Source: Kaistia adipata DSM 17808 (GTDB lineage: Bacteria; Pseudomonadota; Alphaproteobacteria; Rhizobiales; Kaistiaceae). Taken from it: a DNA stretch of 64,000 bases. Below, in pieces: positions 15,555 to 27,520 of the stretch. Below the pieces are notes generated by a model. That model made no database searches, was not told where the DNA came from, and was given only the letters and a program-made list of their open reading frames with translations. The position numbers and the translations under genes are program-made. The DNA lies in the NCBI RefSeq assembly GCF_000423225.1, contig NZ_AUHO01000006.1, forward strand, positions 310,001-374,000, given 5' to 3'. Within the stretch, counting starts at the first letter, position 1; every line of letters starts with the position of its first letter.

Positions 15555-17060
15555 ATGGAGCCAGACCATTTGTTCAAGCATTCCGAACTGGAGTCGGTGA
15601 AGGCCTGGCTTGCCCGTCCCGAGCATGCAGCGCTGCCCCTGCACGCGCGCATCCAGCGGGCGATCCGCCAGCTGATCCTCGACGGCGCGCTCGGCCCGGG
15701 GAAGCCCCTGCCCGCCTCGCGCGCGCTCGCCAAGTCGATCGGCGTGTCGCGCGACACGATCGAGGCGGCCTATGGCCAGCTCCATGCCGAAGGCTTCATC
15801 GAGCGGCGCGTCGGCAGCGGCAGCTTCGTCGCTGAGGTGACGGAGTTCGCGCCGGGGCGCCGGGTGCACCAGCGCGACGCGCTCCTGCGCAATCAGGCCC
15901 CCAACCTGAGCCAGCGCGGGCAAGCCATGTTCGAGAGCGGCGGCGTTCGGGAAATGCTGGCACCACGGCCCTTCGCGCATGGCGTTCCCGAGACCCGCAG
16001 CTTTCCGCTGCCGCTCTGGGAGCGCCTGGAACGGCAGGTGCTGAAGGAAGCCGGCACGGCGGCACTGCTGCATGGCGATCCGCAAGGGGCGGAGCCGCTC
16101 AGGCGGGCCATTGCCGACTATGTGAATCTCGAACGCGGGGCCCGCGCTACCGCCGATCGTGTGCTGGTCCTGACGAGTTCGCAGCAGGCGATGACGCTGT
16201 GCGCCAACATGCTTCTCGATCCGGGTGACCGGATCTTCATCGAGGATCCCGCCTATTACGGCGCCCGCAAGGCGTTCGATGCCGCGGGGCTCGAATGCGT
16301 CCCCGTCCCCGTTGATCGGCAGGGCATCCAGGTCGAGGGGATCGTCGCCGAGCCGCGGCCGGTCAAGGCTGTCTTCCTGACGCCGTCGCACCAGTTCCCG
16401 ACCGGCGTGACCCTGACGCTGGATCGCCGGCTGGCCTTGATCGACTGGGCGGCGCGGCATCAGGCGTGGATCATCGAGGACGACTATGACAGCGAGTTTC
16501 GCTACGCCGGCAAGCCGACGGCCTGCGTGCAGGGGCTCGATCCGCATGACCGGACGATCTATATCGGCACCTTCACCAAGTCGCTCTTCCCGGGCCTGCG
16601 GATCGGTTACGTCATCCTGCCGCCGCACCTGGTCAAGCCGATGACCGTGGCCCGCACGCTCCTCGACGGCCATACGGCCTCGATGGCGCAGCTGACGCTG
16701 GCGCGATTCATGGAAGGCGGGCATTTCGGCGCGCATGTCCGCACGATGCGCGGAATCTATGCCGACCGGCTCGACGTCCTGGTGAAGCTCGTCGGCAAGC
16801 ACCTGCACGATTTCGTCGAGCCGCGCGTTCCCATCGGCGGATTGCAGATGCCCTGTCTGCTGACCGGTGGGCTTCAGGAGCGGGCCGCCATCGACGCGGC
16901 GCGGCGCGTCGGCATCGAGCTCCTCGGCCTGTCGGGGCTGCATGCGAGCGGCGATGGCAGGGCGGGTTTCCTGATGGGCTTCGCGGCCTATACGCCGACC
17001 GAGCTCGAAGCGGCGGTGCTCCGCCTGGCGCAGGCTTTTCGGACCTTGAAGCGCAGCTAG
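15555..17060 (+). CDS. pdxR: MocR/PdxR-type regulator (GntR wHTH fused to aminotransferase fold)
   Basis: A 501-residue MocR-family regulator. An N-terminal GntR winged helix (about 20-90: LHARIQRAIRQLILDGALGPG, SRALAKSIGVSRDTIEAAYG, GSGSFVAEV) is followed by a linker and a PLP-binding class I aminotransferase-like domain (about 130-500). The PLP lysine is in YIGTFTKSLFPGLRIGY and the Asp/Tyr region is IIEDDYDSEFRY. PdxR members sense PLP and control vitamin B6 synthesis or salvage. I chose the ATG at 15555 (MEPDHLFKHSE); an alternative at 15525 overlaps the likely promoter. It is divergent from benE-pdxY, the probable target. The symbol reflects this context rather than proof. Confidence 0.85.
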   Translation: MEPDHLFKHSELESVKAWLARPEHAALPLHARIQRAIRQLILDGALGPGKPLPASRALAKSIGVSRDTIEAAYGQLHAEGFIERRVGSGSFVAEVTEFAPGRRVHQRDALLRNQAPNLSQRGQAMFESGGVREMLAPRPFAHGVPETRSFPLPLWERLERQVLKEAGTAALLHGDPQGAEPLRRAIADYVNLERGARATADRVLVLTSSQQAMTLCANMLLDPGDRIFIEDPAYYGARKAFDAAGLECVPVPVDRQGIQVEGIVAEPRPVKAVFLTPSHQFPTGVTLTLDRRLALIDWAARHQAWIIEDDYDSEFRYAGKPTACVQGLDPHDRTIYIGTFTKSLFPGLRIGYVILPPHLVKPMTVARTLLDGHTASMAQLTLARFMEGGHFGAHVRTMRGIYADRLDVLVKLVGKHLHDFVEPRVPIGGLQMPCLLTGGLQERAAIDAARRVGIELLGLSGLHASGDGRAGFLMGFAAYTPTELEAAVLRLAQAFRTLKRS

Positions 17061-17192
17061 CGGCTTCCCTGTCCACTATCGGGGTGGCTGTCTGCTGCTG
17101 CTTGCCGCGACATGACTCGACGCTGGAAGCACCCTGCTAGACAATCTGGAACGGATCATGAACAAGCTCAACCCAACCCGATGGGAGATTCC

Positions 17193-17489
17193 ATGCTGAA
17201 GGTCATCGCCGAAGACTTCATTCGCCCCGAGGCGGTCGACATCGTGGCGCCGCTCTATCGCGAGCTTGTGGCGCTGACGCGCCAGGAGGCGCGCTGCCTG
17301 ACCTATGATCTGTTCGTCGATCAGAGCGACCCCGGGCACTTCATTTTCATGGAGACGTGGCCGGACCGGGCCGCCCTCGACTTCCACTGCGCAACGGAGC
17401 ACTTCCGACGCCTGGTGCCGCTCATCAATGCGCACCAGAGGCAGGAGGGTACGTTCATCCTGATGGACGCGTTCGCTCTGATGGCTTGA
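17193..17489 (+). CDS. Antibiotic biosynthesis monooxygenase (ABM) domain protein
   Basis: A 98-residue single-domain protein. MLKVIAEDFIRPEAVDIVAP and HFIFMETWPDRAALDFHCAT are typical of the ABM/YgiN dimeric alpha-beta barrel family, which includes quinol monooxygenases and heme-degrading enzymes; many members have no known substrate. GGGAGA is well placed before the ATG at 17193. It sits between the PdxR-like regulator and the serine hydroxymethyltransferase paralog, all on the plus strand, but the 170-bp gap to the latter argues against tight coupling. Confidence 0.75.
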   Translation: MLKVIAEDFIRPEAVDIVAPLYRELVALTRQEARCLTYDLFVDQSDPGHFIFMETWPDRAALDFHCATEHFRRLVPLINAHQRQEGTFILMDAFALMA

Positions 17490-17660
17490 GGCGGCATGTC
17501 CGGGGCTGTCGCCATGGATGGGATCCACGCAAATGGTCTGGTCATCACCGGATAAGTGGAAGGAGTTGGCAGACCACAGCCATGTTAGGTGCTGACAACG
17601 ATCGCCGCGCCTGTCCGGGCGGCCATTTTCAACGTGTCAGTGCTTTCAAGGAGTTCCGCG

Positions 17661-18965
17661 ATGGACTTGTCGGTCGCGCCGCTAGGGTCGCAGAGGGTGG
17701 GTCGCGCGGGCGTGAGTGCCGCCGGCCTGGATATTGCCGACGAGGCGGTAGCCCGCGCGATCGGCCTCGAGCGGGTCCGCCAGCGCGACTCCATCGAACT
17801 GATCGCCTCGGAGAATTTCGCCAGCCAGGCCGTGCTCGATGCGCAGGGCTCGGTGCTTACCAACAAATATGCCGAGGGCTATCCGCATCGCCGCTACTAT
17901 GGCGGATGCGCCTATGTCGATGTCGTCGAGGATTTGGCGATCGAGCGCGTGAAGCAGCTGTTCGGCAGCGCCCATGCCAATGTCCAGCCGCATTCCGGCA
18001 GCCAAGCCAACCAGGCGGCCTTCCTGGCGCTGCTCCAGCCGGGCGACACGATTCTCGGCCTCGACCTCCGGGCCGGCGGACATCTGACCCATGGCGCGCC
18101 CGTCAATCTCTCCGGGCGCTGGTTCAACGTCGTCAGCTACGGCGTTGATCCGCATACCCATCGGATCGACATGGACGAGGTGGCGCAGCAGGCGCGGCGG
18201 CATCGGCCGAAGCTTCTGATCGCCGGTGGCTCCGCCTATCCGCGCACGCTCGATTTTGCCCGTTTCCGGGAGATCGCCGATGAAGTGGGCGCCATCCTGA
18301 TGGTCGACATGGCCCATTTCGCCGGGCTCGTCGCCGGCGGCGTCTACCCGTCGCCCGTGCCGTTCGCCGACGTGGTCACCTCGACGACGCACAAGACCTT
18401 GCGCGGGCCGCGCGGCGGCTTCGTGCTGACCAACGACGCCGCCGTGGCGAAGAAGATCAATTCGGCGACCTTTCCCGGGCTTCAGGGCGGTCCGCTCATG
18501 CATGTCATCGCCGCGAAGGCGGTCGCGTTCGGCGAAGCGCTGCAGCCGTCGTTCGCGGTCTATGCGCGGGCTGTCGTCGAGAACTGCCGCGTCCTCGCGC
18601 AGGCCCTCGCCGGGGGCGGCCTGAAGATCACGTCGGATGGCACGGATTGCCATCTGGCGGTGGTGGATCTTCGCCCCTTCGGCATCACGGGGAATGTCGC
18701 GGAGAAGGCGCTGGAAACGGTGGGGATCACGCTGAACAAGAACGCGATCCCGAACGACCCCGAGCCGCCCATGATGACGTCGGGAATTCGCGTCGGGTCC
18801 GCGGCCGGGACATCGCGCGGCTTCGGGGCCGCCGAATATCGCGAGATCGCCCGGCTGATGCTGGAGACATTGGGCTCCGTCCGTGGCGGCACGCTCGAGG
18901 CGGAGCGGCCGCAGATCAATGCGCGGGTGCGGCAGTTGGTGGCGCGCTTCCCGCTACCCTATTGA
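17661..18965 (+). CDS. glyA: Serine hydroxymethyltransferase paralog
   Basis: A 434-residue PLP enzyme of fold type I interconverting serine and glycine with tetrahydrofolate. Conserved parts are [56 protein letters not shown] and the PLP-binding lysine K245 in [20 protein letters not shown] precedes the chosen ATG (17661); an upstream in-frame TTG is not needed. The sequence is somewhat diverged from the housekeeping alphaproteobacterial enzyme as I remember it, and the genomic context is not the usual glyA-nrdR-ribD group, so this is probably a second copy. It is followed after 24 bp by yggS. Confidence 0.88.
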   Translation: MDLSVAPLGSQRVGRAGVSAAGLDIADEAVARAIGLERVRQRDSIELIASENFASQAVLDAQGSVLTNKYAEGYPHRRYYGGCAYVDVVEDLAIERVKQLFGSAHANVQPHSGSQANQAAFLALLQPGDTILGLDLRAGGHLTHGAPVNLSGRWFNVVSYGVDPHTHRIDMDEVAQQARRHRPKLLIAGGSAYPRTLDFARFREIADEVGAILMVDMAHFAGLVAGGVYPSPVPFADVVTSTTHKTLRGPRGGFVLTNDAAVAKKINSATFPGLQGGPLMHVIAAKAVAFGEALQPSFAVYARAVVENCRVLAQALAGGGLKITSDGTDCHLAVVDLRPFGITGNVAEKALETVGITLNKNAIPNDPEPPMMTSGIRVGSAAGTSRGFGAAEYREIARLMLETLGSVRGGTLEAERPQINARVRQLVARFPLPY

Positions 18966-18989
18966 ACCAAAGCCTGAGGCGGATTCGAC

Positions 18990-19778
18990 ATGAGCCAATC
19001 CTTGACGACGGAGCTTTCGGCGGCGGATGTCGCGCGGTTTGGCGAAGATCCGGCGACGGCCTTCGCCGCTAACCTGAGGGGTGTTCACGAGCGTATCGCA
19101 GAGGCCTGCAGGCGCTCGGGGCGGACGCTCGATGACGTCCGCCTGATGCCCGTCACCAAGACGGTTCCGGCCCATATCCTGCGGCTCGCCTATGCCGCCG
19201 GTATCTCCGATTTCGGGGAGAACAAGCTCCAGGAGGCGCGCGACAAGCGGGCCGTCCTGGAGGACCTGGAGATCCACTGGTGCATCATCGGTCACCTGCA
19301 GACGAACAAGGTGAAGTATCTCGTCCGCTTCGCCCGTGAGTTTCACGCCTTGGACAGCTTCCGGCTGGCCGAGGAGCTGAACCGCCGGCTCGAGACGGAG
19401 GGGCGCGATCTCGACGTCTTCGTCCAGGTGAACACCTCCGCCGAGGAGAGCAAATATGGCCTGCAGCCCGACGAGCTCCTGCCGTTCGTCGAGCGGCTGT
19501 CCGAATACCCGCGGCTCAAGCCGCGCGGTCTCATGACGCTCGCGATCTTCAGCAGCGACATGGAACGCGTGCGTGCCTGCTTCCGGCTCCTGCGCGACCT
19601 GCGGGATCGCGCGGTCGCCGTTCATCCCGGCCTGACGCAGTTGTCGATGGGCATGTCGGGCGATTTCGAGGTCGCGATCGAGGAGGGCGCGAACGTCGTC
19701 CGAGTCGGCCAGGCCATCTTCGGCGCCCGGCCGACCGGCGACGCCTTCTACTGGCCCGGTTTCGCACCCACCTCCTGA
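18990..19778 (+). CDS. YggS-family PLP homeostasis protein
   Basis: A 262-residue protein of the YggS/PROSC (PLPBP) family, an alanine-racemase-like barrel that binds PLP without catalysis and controls its free level. The PLP lysine lies in RLMPVTKTVP, followed by DFGENKLQEARDK, HWCIIGHLQTNKVKYL, KYGLQPDEL, SMGMSGDFEVAIEEGANVVR and VGQAIFGARP, in the family order. It has a slightly longer N-terminus than E. coli YggS. Its position directly after a PLP enzyme and near a PdxR-benE-pdxY group gives the region a vitamin B6 theme. Confidence 0.92.
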   Translation: MSQSLTTELSAADVARFGEDPATAFAANLRGVHERIAEACRRSGRTLDDVRLMPVTKTVPAHILRLAYAAGISDFGENKLQEARDKRAVLEDLEIHWCIIGHLQTNKVKYLVRFAREFHALDSFRLAEELNRRLETEGRDLDVFVQVNTSAEESKYGLQPDELLPFVERLSEYPRLKPRGLMTLAIFSSDMERVRACFRLLRDLRDRAVAVHPGLTQLSMGMSGDFEVAIEEGANVVRVGQAIFGARPTGDAFYWPGFAPTS

Positions 19779-19940
19779 TCGGCCGCGCATCTCTGTCGCT
19801 CGCACCGGCACCGTGCCAACGACTTGAAATGCCCATGGAAACATCGGAGAGATCGTCGGCCCCTAGTCCGCCGTCGGCGCCGTGGGCATCGCGTTGGTTG
19901 CCGGAGCGGCGGTGATCCCAGACCTCGGACCGTCGCCCTC

Positions 19941-21758
19941 ATGCCTCCTGCCCTGCCCCTCGCTTCGGTCCGTCCCTTTGTCCTTCTGGAGGACCGCCTC
20001 GACGCGCAGGGTGAGGCGCTGCTTTATGTCGATCCCGTCGAGATCGTGCGTTGCGAGCGTGCCGAGGACGTGGCGGCCGCTCTAGCGAGGATCGAGGCCG
20101 GGCTGGCGCGTGGCCTGCACGCGGCCGGATTCGCGAGCTATGAACTCGGCTATGCTCTGAATGAACGGCTGGTTGGACTGCTGCCCGCGGGGCGCGCCCT
20201 GCCCCTCCTGTGGTTCGGCCTGTTCCCCGCGCCCGAACGGATCGACGCGGCGACGCTCGACGCCTATTTCGGCGCGCTGGCGCCGCCCGCACCGCTCGAA
20301 GCCGTCAGGCCGGCGCTCGACGCTACGGAGCATGGAAGGCATGTCGAGCGCGTCCTCGATTATCTGCGCGACGGGGACGCCTACCAGATCAACCTGACCT
20401 TCCCGGTAGATTTCCAGTATCGCGGCGACCCGCTTTCGCTCTACGCGGCGCTGCGCGCGGGGCAGCCCGTCGCGCATGGCGGTGTCGTCGATTTCGGCGA
20501 TGCGACGATCCTTTCCGTTTCGCCCGAGCTCTTCCTGGAGATCTCCGACGGCGTCGTCACAACGCGCCCCATGAAGGGCACGGTGATGCGTGGCGAGACG
20601 GCCGAGGCCGATCGTGCGGCCATGGCGGAGCTGACGGCGGATCCGAAACAGCGCGCCGAAAACCTGATGATCGTCGATCTCCTGCGCAATGATCTCTCTC
20701 GCATCAGTGAGGTCGGGTCCGTCCGGGTTCCCGAGCTTTTCAAGGTCGAGACCTATCCGACCCTGCACACCCTCACCTCGACGGTCACGTCCCGTCTTGT
20801 TCCGGGCACGTCGCTCGCTCAGCTGCTCGGCGCGGTGTTTCCGTGCGGATCGATCACCGGCGCGCCGAAGCTTCGCGCCATGGAGATCATCCGCGAGTTG
20901 GAGGCTCTGCCGCGCGACGTCTACACCGGCGCCATCGGCGCGATACGCCCGAATGGCGACCTCCGCTTCAACGTCGCGATCCGCACCGCGACGCTGTTTC
21001 CGGACGGAACGGGCCGCTACGGTGTCGGCGGCGGCATCGTGGCGGATTCGAAGCCGGCCGCCGAATATGACGAATGTCTGCTGAAGGCGCGCGTGTTGAC
21101 GGATCTCGCTGAGGACTACGGACTGATCGAGACGCTGCTCTGGTCGCCCGAGATGGGTTTCGCGCGGCTGGAACTGCATCTCGATCGCCTGGCCCGCTCC
21201 GCGCTGGCGCTCGGTTTCGCTTTCGACCGCGACGCGGCGGCGGCGCGCCTCGAAGCCCTTGGGGCGACACTGGATGACGGCGCTCCGCACCGGGTGCGTC
21301 TGGAATTGCGCCGCGACGGCAGCCTTGAGATCGTCGCGCCGCGCCTTGCCGCCGAGCCGGACCGGCCGGTGGTCGTTACCGTGGCCAGCCTCCGGGCGGA
21401 TGCCGGCGATCCGTTCCTTCGCCACAAGACGACGCGGCGGGCGCTGTACGAGACCGCCTTCACCGAGGCGACGGGACACGGCGCCGACGAGGCGATCCTG
21501 CTCAACCGCGACGGCCATGTCACCGAGGCGACGCGCAGCAACGTGTTCGTCGAGCGCGACGGCATTCTGCTGACGCCGCCGATCAGCGACGGCCTGCTCC
21601 CCGGCATCCTGCGGCAGAGCCTGATCGCCAGCGGCGCGGCGATCGAGCAGCAGCTGACGCTCGCGGATCTGAGCGCCGCCGAGCGCTGGTATGTCGGCAA
21701 CAGCCTGCGCGGGCTTCGGCCTGCTCGGCTGATGGACGAGCCCCTGGCACAAGCCTGA
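19941..21758 (+). CDS. pabB: Aminodeoxychorismate synthase component I fused to aminodeoxychorismate lyase
   Basis: A 605-residue fusion. Residues about 1-390 are PabB (GDAYQINLTFPVDF, the lysine-bearing RPMKGTVMRG that distinguishes PabB, CGSITGAPKLRAMEIIRELE, GAIGAI, RYGVGGGIVADSKPAAEYDE). Residues about 400-605 are a PLP-dependent fold IV lyase like PabC (ETLLWSPEMGFARLELHLDR, FLRHKTTRRALYE with the PLP lysine, EAILLNRDGHVTEATRSNVF, LLPGILRQ). Together with a glutaminase (PabA, not in the window) it makes p-aminobenzoate for folate. I start at the ATG at 19941 (MPPALPLASVRPF); the open frame to 19824 is basic and unlike the family. The fused form is known in many proteobacteria. Confidence 0.92.
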   Translation: MPPALPLASVRPFVLLEDRLDAQGEALLYVDPVEIVRCERAEDVAAALARIEAGLARGLHAAGFASYELGYALNERLVGLLPAGRALPLLWFGLFPAPERIDAATLDAYFGALAPPAPLEAVRPALDATEHGRHVERVLDYLRDGDAYQINLTFPVDFQYRGDPLSLYAALRAGQPVAHGGVVDFGDATILSVSPELFLEISDGVVTTRPMKGTVMRGETAEADRAAMAELTADPKQRAENLMIVDLLRNDLSRISEVGSVRVPELFKVETYPTLHTLTSTVTSRLVPGTSLAQLLGAVFPCGSITGAPKLRAMEIIRELEALPRDVYTGAIGAIRPNGDLRFNVAIRTATLFPDGTGRYGVGGGIVADSKPAAEYDECLLKARVLTDLAEDYGLIETLLWSPEMGFARLELHLDRLARSALALGFAFDRDAAAARLEALGATLDDGAPHRVRLELRRDGSLEIVAPRLAAEPDRPVVVTVASLRADAGDPFLRHKTTRRALYETAFTEATGHGADEAILLNRDGHVTEATRSNVFVERDGILLTPPISDGLLPGILRQSLIASGAAIEQQLTLADLSAAERWYVGNSLRGLRPARLMDEPLAQA

Positions 21759-21824
21759 AAATACGCCGTAAAGCGGCCGGAACCTCCCGTCGCGACATCG
21801 GTTGTCTCGCCGTGCGGAAGCGGC

Positions 21825-21855
21825 TTGACCTTGCCATCATGGCAACCCCTACCGT
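21825..21855 (+). promoter_or_regulatory. CueR/HmrR-type promoter and operator of the copper ATPase gene
   Basis: TTGACC (21825-21830) and TACCGT (21850-21855) are spaced by 19 bp, the over-long spacer used by MerR-family activators. Inside the spacer is a perfect palindrome, TTGCCA-TCA-TGGCAA (21831-21845). This matches copper-responsive CueR/HmrR promoters of copA genes. No MerR-family gene lies next to it, so the regulator must be elsewhere. Confidence 0.7.
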
Positions 21856-21884
21856 TGGCGCTCGACTCGCAATGGAGGCGGAAC

Positions 21885-24292
<2,408 letters not shown>

Positions 24293-24296
<4 letters not shown>

Positions 24297-25570
24297 ACGG
24301 CCCGCTTCGGCTGGTCGCGGAGCGCTGTCTCCTCGCCAGCCGGATAGGTCGCAGCACCCGGCGGCGACGGTTCCGCGATGCGGGGCGTTGCCGCCGGCGG
24401 CGCGGCGATCGCCGTGGGCGCCTCCGCGCGCGGCGGTTCTTCGCCCTCGATGTCGCGGATCCATTCGCGCCAGATGGCCACGATCAGTGCCATCAGCACC
24501 GGGCCGATGAACAGGCCGAGGAAGCCGAGCGTCTTCACGCCGCCGACGAGGCCGAAGATGGTCGGCAGGAAGGGTAGCTTGATCGGGCCGCCGACAAGCT
24601 TCGGCCGCAGCGTCTTGTCGACGATGAACAGCTCGACCGTGCCCCAGATGAAGAGCGCGACACCGGCGAAGATCGAGCCGCTGGCAACGAGATAGAGCGA
24701 GACGAGCGTCATCGACAGAGGCGCGCCGCCGGGAATGAGCGCCATCATGCCGGTGAGCACGCCGAGCGTCACCGGAGACGGTGCGCCGGCGATCCAGTAG
24801 GCCACGCCGAGGACGATGCCCTCGCCGATCGCGATCAGCGTCATGCCCGTGACGGTGGAACTGATGGTGGCGGGCACCACGCGCGAAATGCGTTCCCAGC
24901 GCATCGGCACGATGCGCTCGCCGATCAGGTCGACCTTGGCGACGAAATTCTCGCCGTCGCGGAAGACGAAGAACAGCGTGATCAGCATGAAGACCAGCGT
25001 CAGCAGCAGCCCGAACAGGCCGCCGCCGGCGGCGAGCACGGCGCGATAGATGTTGCCGATATTGGCGCCGGAGACGGCATAGATCATCTCGCCGATCGCC
25101 CCGGGACGACCGACATATTCGGCCCAGCGGCTCGACACCCATTCGCCGATGCCCGGCAGGGCTGCCATCCAGGCAGGCACGTCCGCGCCGAAGCGATTGG
25201 TCTGGATCGCCCACCCGAGCAGCTGCCGAATCTCATCGAAGGCATAGGTCGCGGCGATGGCGATCGGCGCGATCAGGAAGAGGGTGAACAGCACCAGCGC
25301 CAGCGTCGCCGCGGCCGTGCGGTTGCCGCCGACGAAATCGACGATTCGCCGGTAGATCGGCCAGCCGGCGAAGGCGATCACCAGCGCCGCGAGAACCGGC
25401 ACCAGGAAGCTGTGAAAGAAGTAGACGCCCGCGACCGCGATCAGGATCAGAAGCCAGCGCGCCGCCGAAAGCGGGGCGATTATCCCCGAGCGCGACGATC
25501 CCGAAATTCCGAGCAACCGAGGCTCCCTTGCGGGCACCGGCCCCTCAGGTGGGATGTTCGATTCTGACAA
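24293..25570 (-). CDS. AI-2E family transporter (UPF0118/PerM)
   Basis: A 425-residue membrane protein with the eight-helix AI-2E/PerM layout ([20 protein letters not shown] at residue 40, [20 protein letters not shown] near 215, [32 protein letters not shown]) and a Pro/Ala-rich C-terminal tail. Family members export autoinducer-2 or act as Na+/H+ antiporters; the name does not prove substrate. The only sensible start is TTG at 25570, because no ATG or GTG lies before the first helix and a strong GGAGGAG site stands six bases upstream. Its last 4 bp overlap the end of the convergent copper ATPase gene. Confidence 0.85.
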
Positions 25571-25668
25571 GACAACTCCTCCGCTTTGGTCGAGTATCGA
25601 TCAAGTCGCGTCAAATCTGTATAGGGCAACGTCGAATTCTGCGTGAACCTGTGGGGCGTTCCCGTCGA

Positions 25669-25965
25669 TCACCGTGTCGCCGTGGGCGCGCCGGAACCGA
25701 TCGCTTCCAGCACCGCCTCGAGCTCGTAGCGGGCGCCGCGGACCCAGACGCCGGCTGGCTGGGTCGATTGCACGACCTGCACGAAGGTGCGGTTGATCTT
25801 GGCGCGGATCGCTCTTTCGACATCCTCGCGGTGCTGCCCCTCGAGGAAGAAGCAATAGGATGTCCAGCCGCGCGCCTCTGGCGGGTTCTCGCGGGCATCC
25901 CATTCGGTCTTCTCGACGATCTGATCCTTGAATTCGATGAACGTGCGCTTGACGATTTCGGCCAC
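25669..25965 (-). CDS. Small conserved-looking hypothetical protein
   Basis: A 98-residue soluble protein that I cannot assign. It starts with GTG at 25965 (VAEIVKRTFIEFKDQ) and has a mixed alpha/beta, charged composition with no signal peptide, which looks like real coding sequence compared with the other frames here. It precedes the AI-2E-family gene by 98 bp in the same direction and may share a transcript with it. A GAGGGAA lies about 12 bases before the GTG, slightly far for a ribosome site. Confidence 0.5.
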   Translation of the reverse strand: MAEIVKRTFIEFKDQIVEKTEWDARENPPEARGWTSYCFFLEGQHREDVERAIRAKINRTFVQVVQSTQPAGVWVRGARYELEAVLEAIGSGAPTATR

Positions 25966-26155
25966 GGCCCGGCGGTTCCCTCTGTTGCGGCGAAATCGTA
26001 GAGGATCGGTCCTGCCAGAAGAATGCGGTGCGTCAGCGCGCCGGCGCGACCCACAGCGTTTTCTCCGCAGGGCATCGGAAGACGGTTCACAGCGCGGCGC
26101 GGGGCGCTAATCTCCTCGGCCGGAGGGCGCGATCATCGCGCCGGGGGATTTCGAC

Positions 26156-27256
26156 ATGATATCTGAGATTGCGAAAATCACGCTGCTGCCGGAGCATTTC
26201 ACGCGGGCTGAGACGGTGCTTGCGTCCTATGCCGGCCTGACGGCATCGACGTTTCGCTACAGCACCGGCGTGGCCGGCCTGCGCATCGACAACGGCGTGG
26301 GAAGCGTGGAGCTCCTGCCGTTCCAAGGACAGCAGATCTGGGACGCCACCTTCCATGGCCGGCGGCTGACGATGCGCTCCATGTTCGACGAGCCGGAGCC
26401 GACGCAGTCCTATCTCGGCACCTATGGCGGCTTCTTTCTGCATTGTGGCGCGACGGCGATGGGCAATCCGAGCCCTGCCGACACCCACCCGCCGCATGGC
26501 GAGCTGCCCAATGCCACCTATCACAGCGCCGAACTGCTGATCGGTGAGGACGAGAACGGCCCGTTCATGGGGCTGTCCGGCCGCTATCGGCACGCAGTCG
26601 CCTTCACCCACAACTACGTGGCCACCCCGACCGTCCGTCTGCATGACGGCAGCACGCGCATCCACCTGGAGATGGAGATCCGGAACCTCATGGGGGCGCC
26701 GATGGATCTCATGTACCTCGCCCATGTGAACTTCCGCTACGTGCCGGATGGCCGGATCGTCGATACCGTCGCCGACGAGGCAAACGGATATCGGATCCGT
26801 TCGCTGCTGCCGCCCGAGGAGACGCTCACGGAGGAGTACAAGCGGCTGCGCAAGGCGGCGCTCGCCGATCCCGGCCTGCACAAGCGCCTCGATGGCGCCC
26901 AGCAGGTCGAGCCCGAGCTCGTCATGGCCATGGACGTCGCCGCGGATCCCGCCGGCTGGTCGCACGCCCTGCAGGTTCTGCAGGACGGATCGGCGGATTT
27001 CATCAGCTACCGGCCCGACGAACTCGGCCACGCCATCCGCTGGATGGTCCGGAACGCCGACCAGGAGGCCTTCGGCCTCGTCCTGCCGGCGACGGCCGAA
27101 GCGGATGGCTATCTCGCGGAAAAGGCGAAGGGCAATGTCCTGCGCCTGGCGACGGGCGAGACCTTCCGCTGCCATCTGGTGTTCGGTGCGCTTTCGCCCG
27201 AGGAAGTGCCGGCGTTCGAGCGCGTGATCGACGCGGCGCGGGCGACCGGCGTCTGA
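26156..27256 (+). CDS. DUF4432 / aldose-epimerase-like protein
   Basis: A 366-residue cytoplasmic protein of the galactose-mutarotase-like fold (DUF4432). Recognisable parts are SVELLPFQGQQIWDATF near residue 50, TYGGFFLHCGATAMGNP near 95, HPPHGELPNA with the His pair (near 118), and LAHVNFRY near 196. Proteins of this group are found beside sugar catabolic genes and probably epimerise or isomerise a sugar or sugar acid; the substrate is not known. GGGGGA lies upstream of the ATG. It stands alone, convergent with the tautomerase gene. Confidence 0.75.
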   Translation: MISEIAKITLLPEHFTRAETVLASYAGLTASTFRYSTGVAGLRIDNGVGSVELLPFQGQQIWDATFHGRRLTMRSMFDEPEPTQSYLGTYGGFFLHCGATAMGNPSPADTHPPHGELPNATYHSAELLIGEDENGPFMGLSGRYRHAVAFTHNYVATPTVRLHDGSTRIHLEMEIRNLMGAPMDLMYLAHVNFRYVPDGRIVDTVADEANGYRIRSLLPPEETLTEEYKRLRKAALADPGLHKRLDGAQQVEPELVMAMDVAADPAGWSHALQVLQDGSADFISYRPDELGHAIRWMVRNADQEAFGLVLPATAEADGYLAEKAKGNVLRLATGETFRCHLVFGALSPEEVPAFERVIDAARATGV

Positions 27257-27270
27257 CGCCTCCAATCCGG

Positions 27271-27297
27271 GGCGGCGCGCCTTCGCGGCGCGTCGTC
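27271..27297. terminator. GC-rich hairpin between convergent genes
   Basis: An 11-bp stem with two G-U pairs (27271-27281 with 27287-27297) and a TTCGC loop lies between the convergent stop codons of the DUF4432 and tautomerase genes. There is no clear U tract on either strand, so termination efficiency is uncertain. Confidence 0.4.
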
Positions 27298-27313
27298 ACG
27301 CCCTGGTCGTCCT

Positions 27314-27520
27314 CTATTCCCTGCGCCGCGTTTCGACGTTGGTCGGGCCGAGATACCAGTCGCGCGCGTTGACCTCCTCGAACACCACCCAGACGTCTTC
27401 GTCGCTTAGTCCTGTCGCCTCCTTGATCGCGTCGGTGACCTTGGCGGCGATCCCGGCCTTCTTGCCTTCCGGGTCGCTTGCGATGACTTCCTTGACGATG
27501 CGGATGTTGACGAACGGCAT
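27314..27520 (-). CDS. 4-oxalocrotonate tautomerase family protein
   Basis: A 68-residue protein that, after Met removal, begins with the catalytic Pro-1 (MPFVNIRIVKEVI), followed by AKVTDAIKEATGLSDEDVWVVFEEV, the tautomerase-superfamily pattern. These small oligomeric enzymes move protons on 2-hydroxymuconate-like acids. Sequence upstream of 27520 is open in frame, but a longer N-terminus would bury Pro-1, so the ATG at 27520 is the clear choice. The natural substrate is unknown, as no aromatic degradation genes are nearby. Confidence 0.85.
   Translation of the reverse strand: MPFVNIRIVKEVIASDPEGKKAGIAAKVTDAIKEATGLSDEDVWVVFEEVNARDWYLGPTNVETRRRE

Noticed and set aside
20082-21752. A 556-codon minus-strand open frame antisense to pabB-pabC
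   Set aside because: Shadow of a clearly recognised gene; no motif and composition typical of antisense frames.
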